Shown: one piece after another, positions 14,901 to 18,022 of the stretch
Numbering within the stretch: the stretch's first letter is position 1
Layout of the letters: each line of letters begins with the position of its first letter
DNA from: an uncultured Marvinbryantia sp.
Lineage (GTDB): Bacteria; Bacillota; Clostridia; Lachnospirales; Lachnospiraceae
Length of the DNA: 18,022 bases
Assembly (NCBI GenBank): GCA_947624335.1
Contig: CANQJX010000011.1
Location: 1 to 18,022 of the forward strand
Reading direction: 5' to 3'
The notes under the pieces: generated by a model
Told to the model about the DNA's origin: nothing
Databases searched by the model: none
What the model saw: only the letters and a program-made list of their open reading frames with translations
Translations under genes and position numbers: made by a program

Positions 14901-15436
14901 TCCAGGATGCCGCCGCGCACGGCAAACTGTCCGGGGGCTTCCGCCTGAAACACTTTTTCATAGCCCATCTCCGTCAGTTGTTCGGACAGCTCGGTAAGAT
15001 GGATCTCGCTGTCCTGCCGGAACGTAAGGACATGCTCCCGGATCGCGTCCAGCGGCAGGATGCGCTCCATACACCCCGGCCAGGTAGTGATCACGGTAAC
15101 GTCCCGCTCTTCTAAGAGCGCCTTTAAAACGGTCATTCTCTGCTGTTCGATCTGATGGCTGCGGATATCCGCGCTGTAAAACATCAGATCGCGCGCAGGA
15201 TAGAGAAGTACGGACGGTTCAAAAAACCGGTAATTTTCCCAGATCTCTTTTGCGCGCAGATCGCTGTAAGTAATAATCAGTTTTCGCGAATATCCCTCGG
15301 AAGCGCAATACATAAAATGGGATTTTTGCGCCTCGATACATCCCGATACCTGCAGGATCCCTCTGTTTTTTTTCAGGTCTGCCCGTACCAGATGAAATTC
15401 TTCCAAATCGGCAAGCGGAGCTGTAAATGCCTTCAT
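11915..15436 (-). CDS. mfd: Transcription-repair coupling factor
   Basis: Mfd uses ATP to push stalled RNA polymerase off DNA and recruits UvrA for nucleotide excision repair. At 1173 residues it matches B. subtilis Mfd (1177) and appears intact. The UvrB-like N-terminal part (about 1-330) includes FAVRGGILDIFP (171-182). The CarD-like RNA polymerase interaction domain (about 500-560) includes GDYVVHESHGLGIYRGIE. The SF2/RecG-like motor has Walker A GDVGFGKT (653-660), the DEEQ box (754-757, VIDEEQRFGV), LTATPIPRTL, and the QLRGRVGR motif; a TRCF domain closes the protein. A basic patch KKKRKKQRR (482-490) precedes the CarD-like domain. The ATG overlaps the pth stop by 4 bases and has an AGGAAGG site, indicating translational coupling to pth. 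Confidence 0.98.
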   Translation of the reverse strand: MKAFTAPLADLEEFHLVRADLKKNRGILQVSGCIEAQKSHFMYCASEGYSRKLIITYSDLRAKEIWENYRFFEPSVLLYPARDLMFYSADIRSHQIEQQRMTVLKALLEERDVTVITTWPGCMERILPLDAIREHVLTFRQDSEIHLTELSEQLTEMGYEKVFQAEAPGQFAVRGGILDIFPMTEEVPVRIELWGDEIDSIRSFDPESQRSIENLETARIYPASETVVSKEQAKRAAQKIREESAAQEKLLRENRKTEEAHRLKTMASEICERLTEYQECGSLDAYTPYFYEETVSFLDYFGEDALILLDEPNRIAQEGNAVEAEFSESMENRLEKGYILPGQADLLYGSRQMIGALNRRNCLGLCIMDLPRDEWKVSGRYNMTVRSINSYRSSFEQLVKDLKRWKKEGYRVALLCASRTRAGRLAEDLRDQGLNSFFTENMDREIQPGEILIAKGNTHRGYEYPLIRLAVIWESDIYGKEKKKRKKQRRYEGVKIASLAELSPGDYVVHESHGLGIYRGIEKIEVDKVMKDYMKIEYSGGSNLYVLATQSDAIQKYAGSDAKLPKLNKLGGQEWNKTKSRVRTAVRSIARELVSLYAARQERQGFTYGPDTVWQREFEELFEFEETDDQLAAIEETKRDMESSKIMDRLICGDVGFGKTEIAIRAAFKAVQEGKQVVYLVPTTILAQQHYNTFVQRMKDFPVRVDLLCRFRTPAEQRKTLADLKKGLVDIVIGTHRVLSKDVQYKDLGLLVIDEEQRFGVAHKEKIKQLKTNVDVLTLTATPIPRTLHMSLIGIRDMSVLEEPPMERIAIQTYVMEYNEEMVREAVSRELARGGQVYYVYNRVNTIVEMTNRIAALVPEANVAFAHGQMKERELERIMYDFINGDIDVLVSTTIIETGLDIPNVNTMIVHDADTMGLSQLYQLRGRVGRSNRTAYAFLMYRRNKMLKEVAEKRLHAIREFTELGSGIKIAMRDLEIRGAGNLLGAEQHGHMEAVGYDLYCKMLNESVRELKGETDVTDTFETVIDLDIDAYIPEKYIRSESRKLDIYKRIAAIENQEEYDDMLEELMDRFGEPPKAVQNLLAVAHLKAIAKSAYVTELTQKGNYIRFVMYERAPADPKKIEALIRYYKGKLKFVVEANPYFLYSKPRVNAKDNADILTLTRELLEAIRTIRP

Positions 15437-16008
15437 AGCGTTACCTTCCTGTTATACTCGTTCATGGCGGCGTCCGCCCCGTCCGTCATTATCATCACCG
15501 CCGCCTTCGCCGCCCGGACCAGCGCGTCGTCCAGAAGCGCCCGCTCATCCGCCGAAAAACGGCTCAGCACATAATCCGCCAGATCATAGGCGGCGGGTTT
15601 TTCTCCGATTCCCACTTTGACGCGGCAAAATTCCTGCCCGCCCAGATGCGCAATGATGTTTTTGATCCCGTTGTGCCCTCCGGCGCTTCCTTTCTTGCGG
15701 ATGCGAAGCTGTCCCGGAGGCAGGCTGATGTCGTCGTAAATGACGATCAGTTGGGAGGTTTCATCAATCTTATAAAAATTTACCAGTTCGTACACGCTTT
15801 GTCCGCTTAAGTTCATAAAGGTGAACGGTTTGGCCAGCACCACATGCTGCCCTTCGATCATGCCTTTGCCGCATAACGCCTGGAAACGCCTGCCTGTCAC
15901 GTCAATATGATACCGGTCCGCCAGCACATCGATGGCGTCGTAGCCCGCGTTATGCCGCGTATGCGCGTAAGAAGATCCCGGATTTCCCAGTCCTACAATA
16001 ATATACAT
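15433..16008 (-). CDS. pth: Peptidyl-tRNA hydrolase
   Basis: Cleaves peptidyl-tRNA released from stalled ribosomes, recycling tRNA; essential in most bacteria. The 191-residue length is typical. Key residues are visible: GLGNPG at 6-11, catalytic H19 in HTRHNAGYD, FMNLSG (64-69), D92/D93 in VIYDDISLPPG and the GSAGGHNG motif (107-114). The gene sits 18 bases after the nitroreductase stop, and its own stop overlaps the mfd start, so it belongs to the same transcript. In Bacillus the orthologue is spoVC, likewise near mfd and spoVT. Confidence 0.97.
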   Translation of the reverse strand: MYIIVGLGNPGSSYAHTRHNAGYDAIDVLADRYHIDVTGRRFQALCGKGMIEGQHVVLAKPFTFMNLSGQSVYELVNFYKIDETSQLIVIYDDISLPPGQLRIRKKGSAGGHNGIKNIIAHLGGQEFCRVKVGIGEKPAAYDLADYVLSRFSADERALLDDALVRAAKAAVMIMTDGADAAMNEYNRKVTL

Positions 16009-16026
16009 ACCTGTTCTTCCGCCGTT

Positions 16027-16548
16027 TTATTCAACATAATATAAGTAGGATTTTTTTCTGGGCGCGGGACGCGGATCCGCCATATCCGCATAGCCGATTG
16101 CGCAGTGCCCGATTCCCTCGTAATCGCCCTCGATGCCAAGAGACTGTAAGAAGGCTTTCCCCTGTGGGCTTTCAAATTCTTCCTTTGCCCGATGGATCCA
16201 GCAGCTTCCAAGCCCCAGCGCGTGCGCGGCCAGCATCAGGTTTCCCATCACCAGGCTTCCGTCATAGACATGCGTGGGAACGTTCTTGTCCGCCAGAACA
16301 ATCAGAATGACCGGCGCGCCGTAAAACGGATCCGTATCCGATCCCATAATTTTTGCGTTTTCCCCGGCGATCCGGTCGCGCAGTTCTTTTTGCGTCACCG
16401 CAATTATGATCGGGGACTGTTTTCCCATGCCGGTCGCCGCGTAAGTACCGGCTTCCAGAATCTGATCGATCATTTCCCGCGGCACCATGTCCGGTTTAAA
16501 TTTGCGGATGCTTCTGCGCGTTAGCATCGCCTCCATTGCGTTTTTCAT
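16027..16548 (-). CDS. Nitroreductase family FMN oxidoreductase
   Basis: The 173-residue protein belongs to the short nitroreductase family of FMN-dependent NAD(P)H oxidoreductases. The N-terminal FMN phosphate-binding signature is RRSIRKF (11-17), with the conserved AGTYAATGMGKQSP region (33-46) and GSCWIHRAKEEF near 113-124, as in many clostridial members. The ATG has a GGAGGA site at a spacing of 7. It lies between the G3E-like GTPase gene (37-base gap) and pth (18-base gap), so it is probably in the same operon. Substrate is unknown; the family acts on nitroaromatics, quinones and flavins. Confidence 0.93.
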   Translation of the reverse strand: MKNAMEAMLTRRSIRKFKPDMVPREMIDQILEAGTYAATGMGKQSPIIIAVTQKELRDRIAGENAKIMGSDTDPFYGAPVILIVLADKNVPTHVYDGSLVMGNLMLAAHALGLGSCWIHRAKEEFESPQGKAFLQSLGIEGDYEGIGHCAIGYADMADPRPAPRKKSYLYYVE

Positions 16549-16585
16549 TTGAAAATCCTCCTTTACTCTTTTCGCTTATTTCCCT

Positions 16586-17533
16586 TTAGTTAAAAAATAC
16601 CATCTCCGGTATCTCCTGCGCCGGCTCGATCTGCTGCGCCTGCAGCACCGGTCCGACCCCACGGTATACGGACAGCCTTGCAAAATCAATTTTCGCCCGC
16701 AGCCGGATCCATTCCCCGTTTTTCGGTTCCGGCAGGCTGCCGCATTTGCATACATAACCCAGGAAGGTGGTATCGTCCGCGCAGCAGGTCATCGCCATGC
16801 GTCCCGGCACAAAGATCCCGCTTGGAAAGCCGGGGTACTTCTGCGCTTTTAAAGTGAACTCCACCACTTTCCCTTTATATTTCTCCTGATTTTCCATAAC
16901 GTCCACAAACCAGATGCCGTAATCCTCCGGCAGGATCTCCACTACCGGCGCGTTTAAATCGTAAGGCACGTCGTCGGTAAAGATATTTTCAATCTCGCCC
17001 TGCTCGTTTTCAAAAATAACCTCCGCCTGCGGATTTACCACTTTTACGCTTCTGCGATATCCGGCAAGCGGCTCTAAGTCTTCGCACCGGTTAAACAGCA
17101 CCATCTCGGAGCCGCGCACCATCTCCACAAACAGCGGCTTTAAATTGGTCAGATACATCGCGAACGTGCTGGCGTCTACCGTTTTCCGCTTCTGCTCCAG
17201 ATACCACCGTTCGGGCAGGGGCGTGCTTTCAAAATCGCTTACCTTCCACATGCCGTTATACTCGATCACCACCCGGCGCGGATGATATTTCTGATCCAGC
17301 TTTTCCATGTACTGCGTCGTCAGTTCCGACTGATTTTCCACGCGCTCTATGTCCACGCGGTATTTCTCCATCTCGCGCGCGTCGTAGGTTTCTTCTCCCT
17401 CTTCGCAGAGGATCAGAAGCGTCCTCCCGCGGATCTGAAAATAGTCCTGCGCAAGCGTAAATTTTAAAAATTGTGTTTTCCCGCTGTCCAGAAATCCGGT
17501 CATCAGATAAACCATTACCGATGGCTGCCTCAT
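16586..17533 (-). CDS. G3E (CobW/COG0523)-like GTPase fused to DUF1980/TIGR03943-like Cys-containing domain
   Basis: The 315-residue product starts with a CobW-type P-loop domain: Walker A GFLDSGKT (13-20), a Walker B/switch-like VVIEYNG (88-94) and a degenerate NKxD motif NRCE (148-151). The metal-binding CxCC of standard COG0523 proteins is absent; the corresponding region reads LCEEGEETYD. From about 205 the sequence resembles the C-terminal part of the YcgQ family (DUF1980/TIGR03943): DVMENQEKYKGKVVEF, then GRMAMTCCADDTTFLGYVC, with C250/C251 and C262/C264. The ATG at 17533 has AAGGGA 5 bases ahead; an upstream TTG at 17560 would overlap the previous gene. It follows the His-rich GTPase by 16 bases, so the two are probably co-expressed and linked to metal (likely zinc) handling. 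Substrate is inferred. Confidence 0.78.
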   Translation of the reverse strand: MRQPSVMVYLMTGFLDSGKTQFLKFTLAQDYFQIRGRTLLILCEEGEETYDAREMEKYRVDIERVENQSELTTQYMEKLDQKYHPRRVVIEYNGMWKVSDFESTPLPERWYLEQKRKTVDASTFAMYLTNLKPLFVEMVRGSEMVLFNRCEDLEPLAGYRRSVKVVNPQAEVIFENEQGEIENIFTDDVPYDLNAPVVEILPEDYGIWFVDVMENQEKYKGKVVEFTLKAQKYPGFPSGIFVPGRMAMTCCADDTTFLGYVCKCGSLPEPKNGEWIRLRAKIDFARLSVYRGVGPVLQAQQIEPAQEIPEMVFFN

Positions 17534-17549
17534 AACATTCCCTTCTTTC

Positions 17550-18022
17550 TTATACGCCAAACAACTGAGCCAGTTTTTCTTCGTTCAGTTCCGATCCGAT
17601 CACGCAGACGCGCCCTGTATATTCCGCGGCGCCGCTTCGCACTTCCTGTTCCTGCGGAACCATGTCAAAATAAATCCATTCCCCGTCGGCGCCTGCCACC
17701 ATTCCCTTCGCGCGCAGCACCGTTCCGTACTCCTTCGTTTCCTCCAGCGTTTTTAAGATTGCCGCAATTTCGTCTCTGGTATAGGTTTTGATTGTCTCGC
17801 ATCCCCAGCTTGTAAATATTTCGTCCGCGTGATGATGGCCGTGGTCGTGGTGATGCTCATGGTCATGGTCGTGATGGTGGTGTTCATGCTCGTGGTCATG
17901 GTCATGCTCATGGTGGTGTTCGTGCTCATGCTCGTGCTCATGGTCGTGCTCGTGCTCATGGTCATGCCCATGCTCGTGGTCGTGGTCATGGTCGTGCCCG
18001 CATCCGCACTCCTCCCCGTGCT
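17550..18022 (-). CDS. Histidine-rich G3E (CobW/COG0523) GTPase, C-terminal part (cut by right window edge)
   Basis: Only the last 156 residues are visible, so the P-loop is outside the window. They begin with HGEECGCG, then a 56-residue tract (17829-17996) containing 33 histidines mixed with Asp, Glu and Gly. The CobW C-terminal domain follows: ADEIFTSWGCETIKTYTRDE, LRAKGMVAGADGEWIYFDMVP and RVCVIGSELNEEKLAQLFGV. This pattern is typical of COG0523 metal chaperones, whose His-rich loops bind Zn, Ni or Co. It is followed 16 bases on by the second GTPase, on the same strand. Its role is probably metal storage or delivery, most often zinc in Firmicutes; the metal cannot be told from sequence. 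The start, promoter and any Zur box are beyond the edge. Confidence 0.85.
   Translation of the reverse strand, partial: HGEECGCGHDHDHDHEHGHDHEHEHDHEHEHEHEHHHEHDHDHEHEHHHHDHDHEHHHDHGHHHADEIFTSWGCETIKTYTRDEIAAILKTLEETKEYGTVLRAKGMVAGADGEWIYFDMVPQEQEVRSGAAEYTGRVCVIGSELNEEKLAQLFGV
17829..17996 (-). repeat. Low-complexity His-Asp/Glu codon repeat within the G3E GTPase gene
   Basis: Fifty-six codons alternate CAC/CAT with GAC, GAG or GAA and a few GGN, giving 33 His. The DNA is a degenerate 6-base repeat, so length polymorphism by slippage is likely. It is a long open stretch in other minus-strand frames too, which yields a spurious Thr/Met-rich reading. Confidence 0.95.

Noticed and set aside
17753..17989. 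Minus-strand ORF coding a Thr/Met/Ser-rich repeat protein
   Set aside because: It is the His-Asp/Glu codon repeat of the G3E GTPase read in another frame; the GTPase frame continues into a recognisable CobW C-terminal domain.
17829..17996. CRISPR-like or tandem repeat array
   Set aside because: Repeat units are degenerate codons of one protein frame without spacers.

Overview
The window looks like chromosomal DNA from a spore-forming, low-to-mid-GC Firmicute, most likely a Lachnospiraceae-type Clostridium relative. Three things suggest this: a SpoVT/AbrB sporulation regulator, the pth–mfd–foldase lipoprotein–spoVT gene order typical of Clostridia and Bacilli, and strong AGGAGG ribosome binding sites with sigma-A promoters. 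The family-level placement is inference. Nearly all genes lie on the minus strand; pncB is the one clear plus-strand gene.

Right to left, which is the direction of minus-strand transcription: (i) 18022–11915 is a tightly packed gene string. It runs from the C-terminus of a histidine-rich G3E (CobW/COG0523) GTPase, through a second G3E-like GTPase carrying a cysteine-containing DUF1980/TIGR03943-like C-terminal domain, a small nitroreductase and peptidyl-tRNA hydrolase (pth), to the transcription-repair coupling factor mfd, which overlaps pth by 4 bases. (ii) 11899–10615 is a PrsA/SurA-like foldase lipoprotein with its own promoter, a perfect 7-1-7 palindrome over its -10 box, an acidic Thr/Glu-rich tail and a terminator. 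(iii) 10553–8435 is an OmpR-family response regulator and its histidine kinase, which has an additional promoter of its own. (iv) 8425–7798 is spoVT, with a sigma-G-like promoter candidate. It converges on pncB (6261–7715, plus) at a shared bidirectional terminator.

(v) 6217–6027 holds divergent promoters for pncB and a tRNA-Gln(CUG). (vi) 5919–4334 is a self-contained transcription unit: a AAA/STAND-like ATPase fused to a winged helix and a PD-(D/E)XK nuclease-like (DUF234) domain. It is driven by a near-consensus promoter whose -35 box sits inside a 43-bp near-perfect palindrome, and it ends in its own terminator. (vii) 4246–1 is a second gene string: acyl-ACP thioesterase, CvfB-type S1/winged-helix RNA-binding protein, RidA and the N-terminal 708 codons of DNA polymerase III alpha (dnaE), which runs off the left edge.

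Most genes are housekeeping (DNA replication and repair, translation rescue, NAD synthesis, lipid metabolism, envelope protein folding). The accessory or poorly understood parts are the ATPase–nuclease unit with its palindrome next to a tRNA gene, and the pair of G3E GTPases suggestive of metal handling. No gene-free stretch exceeds 300 bases; the intergenic regions of about 160–220 bases are described in the site entries.
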